This document shows, piece by piece, positions 1 through 8,860 of a DNA stretch of 64,000 nucleotides. The position numbers were made by a program, and so were the translations under genes. This DNA comes from Planctomycetaceae bacterium (GTDB lineage Bacteria > Planctomycetota > UBA1135 > GCA-002686595). Location of the stretch: positions 62,001 to 126,000 of the forward strand of contig WYBT01000052.1 of the NCBI GenBank assembly GCA_011525785.1, read 5' to 3'. Position 1 is the first letter of the stretch, and every line of letters starts with the position of its first letter. The notes below the pieces were generated by a model. That model was not told where the DNA came from. It made no database searches and worked only from the letters and a program-made list of their open reading frames with translations.

Positions 1-862
1 CCGGCGCTTCCTGCGCGAAGCGCTGATCGACGAGCGCTTCGACGCCGTGCTCGCGCACATGGTGCCGCGCTACACGCTTCTGTCGTCGCGCATCGCCCGC
101 AAGGCCGGCGCGCGCCAGTACCTGTGGTACACGCACGGAGCGGTCGACGAGCGCCTGCGCAAGGCGGTAGGGCTCGTCGACAAGGTTTTCACGGCGAGCG
201 AGGAATCGCTGCGCGTCGACACGCCCAAGCGCGTCGTCACGGGCCACGGCATCGACACGCGGCGCTTCGCGCCCGGCGGCGTCGAGCCCGTGCGGCCGAT
301 CCGCCTCTTGAGCGTGGGACGACTCACGCCCGCAAAGGATCCGCTCACGATCCTCGCGGCGCTCGCGATCCTCGTCTCGCGCGGCTTCGACGTGCACCTG
401 GACATCGTCGGCGACGTGCTCGCGAGCGGCGATCCGGCCTATCGTCGACGCGTGGAAGAGCAGATCGAAGTGGGCGGGCTGCACGGGCGCGTCCGTCTGC
501 GCGGCGCGGTCGCCTATCGCGACATCGCGCCGTACTACCAGCGCTGCACGCTGCTCATCAACGCCAGCAGCACGGGCAGCATCGACAAGGTCGTGCTCGA
601 GGCCATGGCCTGCGCGCGGCCGGTGCTGACCTGCAACGACTCGTTCCCGCGCCTGTTCCGCGAGCTGGGCGCCGACGGCGCGCGCCTGATGTTCGGCCCC
701 AGCAGCGCGAGCGACCTCGCCGAACGCATCGAGGGCCTGCTGCGACTGCGCCAGCCCGAGCGCGCGGCGCTCGGGGAACGCTTGCGCGCGCTGGTCGTGC
801 GCGACCACGAAGTCGATGCGCTCATGGCGCGGCTGTGCCGCGAGATGGAGCCGCAGGGTTGA
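1..862 (+). CDS. GT4-type glycosyltransferase, 5' end outside window
   Basis: The reading frame is open from base 2, so the start lies upstream of the window. The visible part is the C-terminal GT-B half of a family 4 glycosyltransferase, which would move a sugar from a nucleotide donor to a lipid-linked glycan in the cytoplasm. Visible landmarks are GHGIDTRRF at the domain linker, SVGRLTPAKD at the start of the donor domain, and an E-x7-E-like region (DKVVLEAMACARPVL) where GT4 enzymes bind the nucleotide sugar. Its TGA overlaps the TTG start of the next gene (TTGA, 859-862), so the two are probably translationally coupled. The acceptor and sugar cannot be told from sequence. Confidence 0.85.
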   Translation, partial: RRFLREALIDERFDAVLAHMVPRYTLLSSRIARKAGARQYLWYTHGAVDERLRKAVGLVDKVFTASEESLRVDTPKRVVTGHGIDTRRFAPGGVEPVRPIRLLSVGRLTPAKDPLTILAALAILVSRGFDVHLDIVGDVLASGDPAYRRRVEEQIEVGGLHGRVRLRGAVAYRDIAPYYQRCTLLINASSTGSIDKVVLEAMACARPVLTCNDSFPRLFRELGADGARLMFGPSSASDLAERIEGLLRLRQPERAALGERLRALVVRDHEVDALMARLCREMEPQG

Positions 863-2643
863 GCGAGCCGCGCATCCGCGAAGAGTTGCTCGAGCCGCTG
901 CGCCGCGCTCTGCGCTGGCTCGAGGGCCTGCGCGACTCGCGCGGCGCGATCGTGTGCCCCGAGCACCGCATCGAACACACCGGCAAGAGCGCCGGCGCGG
1001 CTGTGCTGGCCGCTCGCCTCGCGCGCTACGACGCGCCCGAGCAGCGCGAGCGCCACCTCGCGACGGCGATCGAGCAGGGGCGGCGGCTGGTCGCGAACCT
1101 CTACCGCGAGGGGACCAGCGAGTGCCACACCTTCTGGCCCGGCCGGCACGACAAGTTCAACAGCTCCAACGCCGTGATCGACGGCGGCGCGTGTTCCGAT
1201 GCGCTGGTCGAGCTGGTGGAGACGCTCGGCCCGGCGCTCTCCGACGACGATCGGCGCGCGTTCACGCACGCCGCGACGCTGCACGCTCGCACGTACTTGC
1301 GCTACGCGGTGCTCGACAAGGGCGTTCCGGCGCAGCGCGCGTGGGGGCTGACGGGACTGGCGGCGGCGTGGCGACTCGAGCGCAAGTCGGAGCTCGAGAA
1401 CGCGGCGATCGAGGCCGTCGGCGCGCTCGAGGGCGTGCAGAACGAAGACGGGAGTTTCCCGTACCACCCGCTCGAGTGGGGCGCGCCGCACGCCGGCGCT
1501 GGCGATGCGAGCAGCTTCTACCACTCGCGCATCCCGGCCTTCACGCTGTTCGCGCTCGAGCGACTGGAGCGCAACCCGCGCGACCGGCTATTCGCGCGTC
1601 CGCTGTACAGCGCGCTCGACTTCGCCGAGGGCCTGCACGGTCCCGACGGCATCAAGTGCGGCCTCGTCGAGGCCAAGCCCTGGTACTGGGGCGCGGAGTA
1701 CGAGGTCGCGAGCCACGTGTTCGACGTCTACGCGCTCGCTCGCGCGGGCGAGCTGTTCGGCGAGCGGCGCTTCACGGCGGCCGCGGTGCGCGCGTATCGA
1801 ACCTGGATCGAGCACCTGGGGCGCGACGGCATGCCGCACAGCCACGCTGCAGCGCCGGGTCGGCGCAAGAGCTACCAGTGCCCGGTGTTCTGGGCCTGCC
1901 ACGCGGAGTGGATCGCGCGCGCGCTGCCGCTGCTCGAGGCGAGCTGGGACAAGATCCCGCGCTACGAGCGAGCGGCGAGCGGCGGCGGCATCGACCTGCG
2001 CGTGCGCGCCTGGGGCGCGGTCGAACTCGCGCGCATCGAAGACGACACGTTGGTGGCGTGGGTGCGCGGCTCGCGGCCGGGCTTCAACGTCCACCACGGA
2101 AGTCCGCACGGCGCGGGGCTCTTGCGCGTGGTGCGCAAGTCCGACGGCGCGAATCTGCTCTCTCGACAGCGTCTGGTGAGCGATCAAGAGGGCGAGTGGA
2201 GTGCTCGCCACGGCGCGCTGTCGCTCGAGCGCGGCTGGCGCCACGGCGCGGCCGAGCTGCGCTTCTCGCTGTGGCTCGCGCGCAACCACGCGCGCGGACG
2301 ACGCTGGGGCTCGGCGCTCGCGGCGCCGTTCGACGTCGCCTGGCGCGGAGTGGCGGCCTTCGGCTCGAGCGAGGTCTCCAGCAGCTTCGCCCTCGCGGCG
2401 CCGCTGCGCATCGACGGCGAAGGCGTCAGCCTCACCAGCACGTTGGCGCACCGCGGCGGCGACGTGGTCGCGGGCGCGCGCCTCGAGCGGCGCTTCGAGG
2501 TCGACGGCCGCGGGCTGGTGGTGCGCGAGCGTCTCGCGGATGCCGGCGGCGCGCGGGGAGTGCGCTTTCGCTTCCCCGAGCGCGCGCTCGAGCGGCGCGG
2601 CGAGGCGGCGGCTTCGCGTGAGGTCGCTTATCGCTTAGCGTGA
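859..2643 (+). CDS. Alpha/alpha-toroid protein of a polysaccharide cluster, function unknown
   Basis: 594 aa from a TTG start that overlaps the stop of the upstream glycosyltransferase; the codon fits the frame and the tight operon. Residues about 1-370 are helical with recurring aromatic/Gly-rich turns (NEDGSFPYHP, GRDGMPHSHA), as in alpha/alpha-barrel glycan hydrolases, lyases or epimerases. The C-terminal 220 residues look like beta-sandwich. The overall layout resembles heparinase II/III-like or GH88-like enzymes, but I see no diagnostic catalytic motif. No signal peptide is visible, so a cytoplasmic place is likely. The position between a glycosyltransferase and a sulfatase-like gene suggests work on a polysaccharide or its precursor. 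The enzymatic role is inference only. Confidence 0.6.
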   Translation: MSEPRIREELLEPLRRALRWLEGLRDSRGAIVCPEHRIEHTGKSAGAAVLAARLARYDAPEQRERHLATAIEQGRRLVANLYREGTSECHTFWPGRHDKFNSSNAVIDGGACSDALVELVETLGPALSDDDRRAFTHAATLHARTYLRYAVLDKGVPAQRAWGLTGLAAAWRLERKSELENAAIEAVGALEGVQNEDGSFPYHPLEWGAPHAGAGDASSFYHSRIPAFTLFALERLERNPRDRLFARPLYSALDFAEGLHGPDGIKCGLVEAKPWYWGAEYEVASHVFDVYALARAGELFGERRFTAAAVRAYRTWIEHLGRDGMPHSHAAAPGRRKSYQCPVFWACHAEWIARALPLLEASWDKIPRYERAASGGGIDLRVRAWGAVELARIEDDTLVAWVRGSRPGFNVHHGSPHGAGLLRVVRKSDGANLLSRQRLVSDQEGEWSARHGALSLERGWRHGAAELRFSLWLARNHARGRRWGSALAAPFDVAWRGVAAFGSSEVSSSFALAAPLRIDGEGVSLTSTLAHRGGDVVAGARLERRFEVDGRGLVVRERLADAGGARGVRFRFPERALERRGEAAASREVAYRLA

Positions 2644-4811
2644 GGGCTTCGACCATGCAGACAAGCGAAAGCACTCCGCGCACGAGCTGGCTCACCACGC
2701 TGCGGGCCGCGCTCAACGCCGGCCTGGCGGTGGGGGCCGGAGTGGGACTGATCGACGGGGCCATCGCGAGCGCGCGCACGCCGGTCGAGGGCCTGGGAAC
2801 GCTCGCGGGGTGCCTGTGTGCGGCGGCCGTGGTTTACGGCTGCTTCTACGTGGTCGTCGCGGCGCTCTGCGGCGTCGCCCTGCAGCGCTGGCTCGCGCCG
2901 CGCAGCTTGGGCGAGCGCTGCGCCACGCTCGCTGCGTTGACGCTCGGCATCGGGCTATTCCTCGAGGTCTTCTGGTGGTCGCGGCCGTGGGTGCTGTACG
3001 GCGTGCCGATCTCCGACCCGCGGCGCCTGGCGGCGGCCGCCGTGATGCTCGCGCTGTGCGTCGCGAGCGCCTTCACGGCGGTGCGCGTGGTCGGACGGAT
3101 GTCGCGCGGCGCGCAGTGGGCCGGCGCAACGGCGGTGGTAGCGACCTGGCTGGTCGGTGTTCCGTTCCTCGCGCTCGCGCAGCGCGATGTCGAGCAACTC
3201 GGCCGGCTCAACGAGCGCAACCGCAACCTGCCCAACGTGCTCCTGATCGTGCACGACGCGATGCGCGCGGACGTGCTCGGCTGCTACGGCAACGAGCGCG
3301 TGAAGACGCCGGTGTTCGATGCGCTCGCCGCGCGCGGCGTGCTGTTCGAGAACGCCTTCGTGCAGGCCCCGTTCACCGGCTCGAGCTTCGGCTCGTTCTT
3401 CACCGGCAAGTACCCGCGGCGCCACGGCTTCGTGAAGATGGTCCCGGGCATGCGCATGGAGCCGAGCGTGACCATCGCGTCGCACTTGGACAGCGCGCCG
3501 TTCGCGACGAAGCCGGGCGCGCTCGAGCACGGCGACTACCACGCGGTGACGTTCATGACCGGCGCGCTGAGCCAGGCCTCGGGGCTGATGCGCGGCTTCG
3601 ATTCGTACTTCGAAGCGATGATGGGCCACGACCTGGTCGACGTCGACAACCCCTGGAGCGTGCTGCGCTCCGAGCTGGTGCTGTACGTCGTGAAGAGCAA
3701 GCTCGAGCAGCGCCTCCTGGGCGAGCCGGTCAAGCGCGCGGCGATCGACTGGTTCGAGCGCCACGGCCACAAGCGCTTCTTCGCGATGGCGCACTTCTAC
3801 TCCACGCACACGCCGTACGACCCGCCCGACGACGTGCGCGCGCTGTACTGCGATCCGGACTACGACGGGCCGGTCAAGGCCTTTTACGCGCACCACCGCG
3901 AGCTGATCGAGAGCGGCAAGGCCACGCCCACCGAGGCCGACAAGCGCCAGATCCAGAACCTCTACTACGCCGGCGTGACGCACGGCGATCGGATGACCGG
4001 CGAGTTGATCGAGTCGCTCGAGCGCCTCGGCGTGCTCGACAACACGGTCGTGATCGTCACCGCCGACCACGGCGAGGAACTCGACGACCACGGGCTGTGG
4101 GAGCACAACCACATGTTCAACACCAACCTGCGCGTGCCGCTGATCGTGGTGGCGCCGGGCCGCTTGCCGCGCGGAGTCCGCGTGGAGGAGCTGGTGGAGT
4201 CTGTCGACTTGCTGCCGAGCCTGTGCGAGCTGTTGGACGTCAAGCCGCCGCACGAAGAGCGCCTCGACGACGCAGGCCGCAACTACGGCGCGCTCGACGG
4301 CTGGAGCTTCGTGGGCCTCGCGCACGGCCGCGTGCCGACGCTGCGCGAGGTCTCGTTCTCCGAGAACGGCCTGGAGATGAGCGCGCAGGACCGCGAGTGG
4401 AAGCTGATCGTGCGCGCGACGGAGCTCTCCAGCGAAACGCTGGACTCGATCGCGACGCACGAGCTCTATCCGGCGCGGCTGTTCCACCTGGCCGAGGACC
4501 CGCACGAGCATCGCAACGTCTTCGCGGAGCATCGCGACCACGCGCAGCGCCTGTTCGAGCACCTCCAGCGCTGGGACGCCTCGATGCCGATCCCGCGCCA
4601 CTCGATCTCGCAGTCCGCGCGAGACCTCGAGCAGGAGGCGCTGCGTTTGCGCGAGCTGGGCTACGCCGATGGCGTGGGCCAGGACGTGAAGGCGCGGCCG
4701 CCGACCGACAAGAAGTCGACGGAGCCGAAACGGCCGGGACCGAGCGAGGCGGACTCGAAGGACGCAGACGAGCGCGACGGCCAAGACGCGGAGCGCGAAC
4801 GCAAGCCGTGA
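2640..4811 (+). CDS. Membrane-anchored sulfatase-superfamily protein with atypical active site
   Basis: 723 aa from GTG 2640 (GTGA overlap with the gene before); ATG 2655 is an alternative start. Residues about 20-190 hold several hydrophobic segments, then a sulfatase/alkaline-phosphatase-superfamily domain starts near NVLLIVHDAMRAD. TADHGEELDDHG is the metal-binding loop. Where classic sulfatases have C/S-x-P-x-R for formylglycine formation, this protein has APFTGSSFGSFFTGKYP, with Thr246 in the place of the nucleophile. This resembles family members that use Thr, such as phosphoglycerol or phosphoethanolamine transferases, and the non-formylglycine sulfatase-like group. It may hydrolyse or transfer a charged group on the polysaccharide. 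The last 40 residues are a charged low-complexity tail. Confidence 0.75.
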   Translation: MRASTMQTSESTPRTSWLTTLRAALNAGLAVGAGVGLIDGAIASARTPVEGLGTLAGCLCAAAVVYGCFYVVVAALCGVALQRWLAPRSLGERCATLAALTLGIGLFLEVFWWSRPWVLYGVPISDPRRLAAAAVMLALCVASAFTAVRVVGRMSRGAQWAGATAVVATWLVGVPFLALAQRDVEQLGRLNERNRNLPNVLLIVHDAMRADVLGCYGNERVKTPVFDALAARGVLFENAFVQAPFTGSSFGSFFTGKYPRRHGFVKMVPGMRMEPSVTIASHLDSAPFATKPGALEHGDYHAVTFMTGALSQASGLMRGFDSYFEAMMGHDLVDVDNPWSVLRSELVLYVVKSKLEQRLLGEPVKRAAIDWFERHGHKRFFAMAHFYSTHTPYDPPDDVRALYCDPDYDGPVKAFYAHHRELIESGKATPTEADKRQIQNLYYAGVTHGDRMTGELIESLERLGVLDNTVVIVTADHGEELDDHGLWEHNHMFNTNLRVPLIVVAPGRLPRGVRVEELVESVDLLPSLCELLDVKPPHEERLDDAGRNYGALDGWSFVGLAHGRVPTLREVSFSENGLEMSAQDREWKLIVRATELSSETLDSIATHELYPARLFHLAEDPHEHRNVFAEHRDHAQRLFEHLQRWDASMPIPRHSISQSARDLEQEALRLRELGYADGVGQDVKARPPTDKKSTEPKRPGPSEADSKDADERDGQDAERERKP

Positions 4812-5989
4812 GCGTGGTCTCACGTCTGTGGCTGATCGCCAACGCGCGACTGCCGTCCGAACGCGCCCAGTCGCTGCAGGTGATGCAAACCGCCGCGGCG
4901 TTCGCGCGCGCCGGAGTCGACTCGACGCTGGTGTACGCGCGCCGCCGCAAGGCGCCGACGCTCCCGACGGGAGTCACGCTGTACGAGCACTACCAGGTCC
5001 CTCCGGGTGCGCGTCCGGCGCTGCGCGAGACGGCCTGCATCGACTGGATCGATGCGCTGCCGGTGTCGCTGCAGTACTTCCCCGCGCGCCTCCAGGAGCT
5101 GACCTTCTCGCGCAATGCCGCGCGCGCGGTCGAGCGCGAAGGCCTCGAGCTGGTCGTGTACTCGCGCGAGATCGAAGCTGCGCGACGATTGCTGCGCCGC
5201 GGCCGCGGCCGCGTGTTCCTCGAGCTGCACCGCGTGCCCGCCGGCGAGCTGCGGCGGCGCTGGCTCGGCGAGGTGCTCGCTCGCGCGAGCGGCGTCGTGG
5301 CGATCTCGGGCGGCGTGCGCGAGGACCTCGTGGCGCTCGGCGGCCGGCCCGACGCGATCTGCGTCGAGCACGACGGCTTCGACGCCCAGCGCTTCGCGAC
5401 CCGCCCCTCGCGCGAGCACGCGCGTCGGGAGCTGGACTTGCCCCAGGACGCCGTCGTGGTCGCGTATACCGGCGGTTTGCTCGCCTGGAAGGGCGCCGAG
5501 CTGATCGTCGACGCCGCGCGCGCCTTGCCCGAACTGCGCTTCGTGCTCGCCGGCGGCATGGCCGCGGACGTCGAACGGCTGCGCGAGCGCGCGAGCGGGA
5601 TCGCGAACCTGCGCATCGACGGCTTCCAGCCGCCCGAGCGCGTGGCGCTGTACCTGAGCGCGGCGGACATCGGTCTCGCGCCCAATCGCTCGCAGCCCGC
5701 GATCAGCTCGAAGTACACCTCGCCGCTCAAGGTCTTCGAGGCCATGGCCGTGGGCCTGCCGCTGGTCGCAAGCGATCTGCCATCGATGCGTGAAGTGCTC
5801 ACGCACGGCGTCGACGCGTGGCTGGTGCCGCCCGACGACCCGGCCGCGCTGGCGCAGGGCATCCGGCGCCTCGCCGAGGACCGCGCGCTGCGCGAGCGGT
5901 TGTCGGGCGCCTTTGCACGCCGCGCGAGCCAGCACACCTGGGATGCGCGCGCGAAACGCTTGCTCGCGTGGATGGCGGAGCGAGCTTGA
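4808..5989 (+). CDS. GT4-type glycosyltransferase
   Basis: 393 aa from GTG 4808, sharing GTGA with the stop of the sulfatase-like gene. The fold signs are those of a GT-B family 4 enzyme: an N-terminal acceptor domain, VVAYTGGLLAWKGAELIVDA opening the donor domain, and SSKYTSPLKVFEAMAVGLPL with the nucleotide-sugar-binding E-x7-E region. It has no membrane segment and probably works on the inner face of the cytoplasmic membrane. It follows three coupled genes of the same cluster and is separated from the next gene by 64 bases, so it may close that operon segment. Donor and acceptor are unknown. Confidence 0.87.
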   Translation: MSVVSRLWLIANARLPSERAQSLQVMQTAAAFARAGVDSTLVYARRRKAPTLPTGVTLYEHYQVPPGARPALRETACIDWIDALPVSLQYFPARLQELTFSRNAARAVEREGLELVVYSREIEAARRLLRRGRGRVFLELHRVPAGELRRRWLGEVLARASGVVAISGGVREDLVALGGRPDAICVEHDGFDAQRFATRPSREHARRELDLPQDAVVVAYTGGLLAWKGAELIVDAARALPELRFVLAGGMAADVERLRERASGIANLRIDGFQPPERVALYLSAADIGLAPNRSQPAISSKYTSPLKVFEAMAVGLPLVASDLPSMREVLTHGVDAWLVPPDDPAALAQGIRRLAEDRALRERLSGAFARRASQHTWDARAKRLLAWMAERA

Positions 5990-6053
5990 AGCGCGCTCGA
6001 GTCGATGAAGGCTCGTCACCACGGCTAGGATCGACACCGCGTCCCACCGCCCC

Positions 6054-7232
6054 ATGCGCGTTCTGTACCTCACCGACTCGCTCTCGGATCTCGACGGCGT
6101 CGGGCGCTACGCCGTGCGCCTGATCCGCGCGCTCGAACACGAGCGCCAGGGCCTGGAGCCGAGCGTGCTGCTCGCGCGCAAGCACCGGCCGACGTCGCGC
6201 GAGGTCCCGCCGCACTGGAGCGTGCGCGTGGCGCTGCCGCCCGACTACTTTTTCCACATGAGCGCGCCGAAGTTCTGGGCCAGCCTCGCGGCCGCCTCGT
6301 GGCGCGTGTTCGCCGCCGCGCGCGGCTGCGACCTGGTGCACGCGATCAAGGACTACCCGCACAGCCTCGCAGGCCTGATCGGTGCGCGCATGGCGGGCGT
6401 TCCGTGCATCGCGACCGGCCACGGCACGTACACGGTGCAGCCGCTCGTCGACCCACGGCACGCGGAACGCGCGCGCTGGTGCTACCGGCGCTTCGAGGCG
6501 CTGATCGCGGTCAGTCGCTTCACGCAGCGCCGCGTGGTCGAGATCGTGGGGGAGCGCGACGAGATCGCGCGGCGCCTGCGCGTGATCCCCAATGCAGTCG
6601 ACGCGGAGCACTTCGCGCGCCCGCGCGCGGTTGGAGCGAAGCCCTGGCATGCGCATCCGTTCACGCTCGCGATCGGCGAGCTCAAGGAGCGCAAGGGCCA
6701 CCACGTTTCGCTAGCGGCCTGGCTGCGCTGCGCGGCGACGCGGCCCGCGCTGCACCACTACGTGATCGGCAAGGGCGCCGGCGACGAGTATCAGCACTCG
6801 CTCGAAGCGCTGGTCGCGCGCGCGGGACTCGCCGAGCGCGTGCACTTCCTCGGCAACATCGACGAGGACGACAAGATCGATCTGTTGCAGCGCGCGCAGC
6901 TCTTCGTGCACACGCCCGTGCAAGCCAGCGACGGCGGCTTCGAGGGCTTCGGGCTGGTCTACCTCGAAGCCTCGGCTGCTGGAGTAGCGTGTCTTGGGAC
7001 GCTCGGCTGCGGCGCCGAGGACGCGATTGCGCACGAGCGCACCGGGCTGCTCGTCGAGCCGAACGTCGACGCGGTGAGCGCCGCGCTCGCGCGCCTGCTC
7101 GACGACAGCGCACTTCGCCAGCGCATGGGCGCCGCCGGGCGTGCTCACGCCGCGCAGTCGAGCTGGAGCGAGAACGCGCGCGCGGTGCTCGCGCTTTACG
7201 ACGCTGCGCTGGCCGGGAAAGGCGGGAGCTGA
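6054..7232 (+). CDS. GT4-type glycosyltransferase
   Basis: 392 aa. The N-terminus MRVLYLTDSLSDLDGVGRYA is the typical first strand and glycine turn of a GT4 enzyme. HGTYTVQ, a GELKERKGHH donor-domain strand and GFEGFGLVYLEASAAGVA (E-x7-E) follow in order. The ATG at 6054 is preceded by a TAGGAT hexamer (6026-6031) that could be a -10 element, though the -35 is poor. The stop overlaps the ATG of the flippase gene by one base (TGATG), so transfer and export of the glycan unit are probably coupled. Specificity is unknown. Confidence 0.88.
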   Translation: MRVLYLTDSLSDLDGVGRYAVRLIRALEHERQGLEPSVLLARKHRPTSREVPPHWSVRVALPPDYFFHMSAPKFWASLAAASWRVFAAARGCDLVHAIKDYPHSLAGLIGARMAGVPCIATGHGTYTVQPLVDPRHAERARWCYRRFEALIAVSRFTQRRVVEIVGERDEIARRLRVIPNAVDAEHFARPRAVGAKPWHAHPFTLAIGELKERKGHHVSLAAWLRCAATRPALHHYVIGKGAGDEYQHSLEALVARAGLAERVHFLGNIDEDDKIDLLQRAQLFVHTPVQASDGGFEGFGLVYLEASAAGVACLGTLGCGAEDAIAHERTGLLVEPNVDAVSAALARLLDDSALRQRMGAAGRAHAAQSSWSENARAVLALYDAALAGKGGS

Positions 7233-8632
7233 TGCTGCGGGACAAGCTGCGCAAGCTGCTGAGCGCCAAGTTCGTCGCCGACACGCTGGCCCTGCAGGCG
7301 AGCGGCATGCTCACGCAGCTGAGCGGTTTCGCGGCTTCGGCGCTGCTCGCGTTCGCGCTCGGCTCGCACGGGCAGGGACTGTTCGTGATGGCCGTCACGC
7401 TCCAGGCGCTGATGTTCAACCTGGTGAACGTGGGCGTGATCCAGGCCACCGTGAGCCAGGTCGCCGCGGCCTCGACGCGCGACAAGCGTCCCAAGCTGGC
7501 CGACTGGCTCGCCTTCCTGGTCAAGACCTACTTGATCACGTCGACGCTGATGATCGGCGTCGGGTACTTCGCGCTTCCGTACCTGTGCGAGAAGGTCTAC
7601 GGCTCGCAGCTTCCGCGCGACGAGGCGCGCGAGCTGGGGCGCTGGGCCTGGTGGCTGACGTTCTGGATCGCCATCGACACGCCGCGCGCGGTGACGCAGG
7701 TCGCGTTTCACGGCACGCGGCGCATGAAGCCGCTCGCGCAGCTCGACGGCGCACACGAGTTGATCCGACTCGTGACGACGGTGGGCGGCGTCGTGATCAC
7801 CGGTTCGCCGGCCGGGGCCGTGCTGGGAGAGATCGCCAGCCGCGCGCTGGCGTCGTACCTCGCCGCGCACATGTACCATGCAGCGCGCGCGGACGGCGGC
7901 GCGTGGCTGCCGGGCTGGCGCGAGATCGTCGCGCGCGTCCCCGGCATCCCGATGCGTCAGGGCATCCGGCTGGGCCTGCGCATCGGCCTGATCAAGAACA
8001 CCACGACGCTGGTCATCACCGTGCTCCCGCGTTTGCTGCTCTCGGGCGCTGCGGGTTTCTCGTGGGTGGCCTACTTCACCATCGCGCAGAAGATCATGGG
8101 CGTCGCCGGCATCGCCATGCAGGGCGTGTCGCGCAACACGCTCCCGGCGCTCGCTGAGATGCGCGGCAAGCACGACTTCCCGGGCTTTCGGCGCCTGTAT
8201 TGGCGCACGACCCTGGTCGGCGGCGGGGTGGTGAGCGCGGCGATCCTGGTCGGCCTCGCGCTCACGCCGGTGCTCCTGCGCATCGCCTACCCGGAAGACT
8301 ATTCCGACCCGGTCTTCACCTGCTGTCTGATCCTCGCGCTGGGGATGATCCCCTCGGCCTTCGCCGTGGCGCAGGACCCGTTCTACATCCTCACCAACCA
8401 CATGCGCGCCAACCTGGTGATCTGCCTGATCGGGGCGTTGGTGACGATTCCGGCCAATCTGTGGCTCGTGACCGTGTTCCCGCTCACCGGCCCGGTGTGG
8501 GGTCAGGCGCTCTACCTGGCCTGGGTGCTGGTGCACTTCGGCTACATCGCGCGCTACTTCCGCGCCGTCGATCCGACGCGCGTGTGGGCCGCTCCGGAAA
8601 GCGCGGGGGGCGCAAGCGGGGCCGCGGGCTGA
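7232..8632 (+). CDS. Wzx-like lipid-linked oligosaccharide flippase
   Basis: 466 aa polytopic membrane protein with about 12-14 hydrophobic segments, starting at the ATG that overlaps the previous stop. The N-terminal pattern (ALQASGMLTQLSGFAASALL, then GSHGQGLFVMA) matches the MATE/MVF-type polysaccharide transporter superfamily, where the G-x-x-x-x-G-x-F/Y pattern follows the first helix. Such proteins flip undecaprenyl-linked sugar units across the cytoplasmic membrane. Length is normal for the family. The five coupled genes before it encode glycan enzymes, which supports this role. It is the only Wzx-like gene in the window, so it may also serve the export genes at 43.3-47.2 kb. Confidence 0.85.
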   Translation: MLRDKLRKLLSAKFVADTLALQASGMLTQLSGFAASALLAFALGSHGQGLFVMAVTLQALMFNLVNVGVIQATVSQVAAASTRDKRPKLADWLAFLVKTYLITSTLMIGVGYFALPYLCEKVYGSQLPRDEARELGRWAWWLTFWIAIDTPRAVTQVAFHGTRRMKPLAQLDGAHELIRLVTTVGGVVITGSPAGAVLGEIASRALASYLAAHMYHAARADGGAWLPGWREIVARVPGIPMRQGIRLGLRIGLIKNTTTLVITVLPRLLLSGAAGFSWVAYFTIAQKIMGVAGIAMQGVSRNTLPALAEMRGKHDFPGFRRLYWRTTLVGGGVVSAAILVGLALTPVLLRIAYPEDYSDPVFTCCLILALGMIPSAFAVAQDPFYILTNHMRANLVICLIGALVTIPANLWLVTVFPLTGPVWGQALYLAWVLVHFGYIARYFRAVDPTRVWAAPESAGGASGAAG

Positions 8633-8698
8633 CCCGAAAAGGTCCGGGCCGCGCCCGTTCAAACGTCGATCAAGCCGCGTGTCCGCCCGTCCGCCGGC

Positions 8699-8727
8699 TT
8701 GCCCGACTCTGACGTGCGCGGTAGATT
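8699..8727 (+). promoter_or_regulatory. Candidate sigma70-type promoter for the radical SAM gene
   Basis: TTGCCC, a 17-base spacer and TAGATT lie in the 228-base gap before the radical SAM gene at 8861. The arrangement matches other candidate promoters in this window (TTGnnn, 16-17 bases, TAnnnT). The match is by eye. Confidence 0.4.
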
Positions 8728-8860
8728 TGTCGAAGAGGGGTCGCGTCGAGGTGCTTTGGCGAGCACTGGACGCGCTCCACGGCCATTCGAGGCGGGGGTC
8801 TTTGCTCGCCGCCGCCCGGTCCAGAGCCTCCCGCGCCACCTGTCCACGACCCACACCGCG

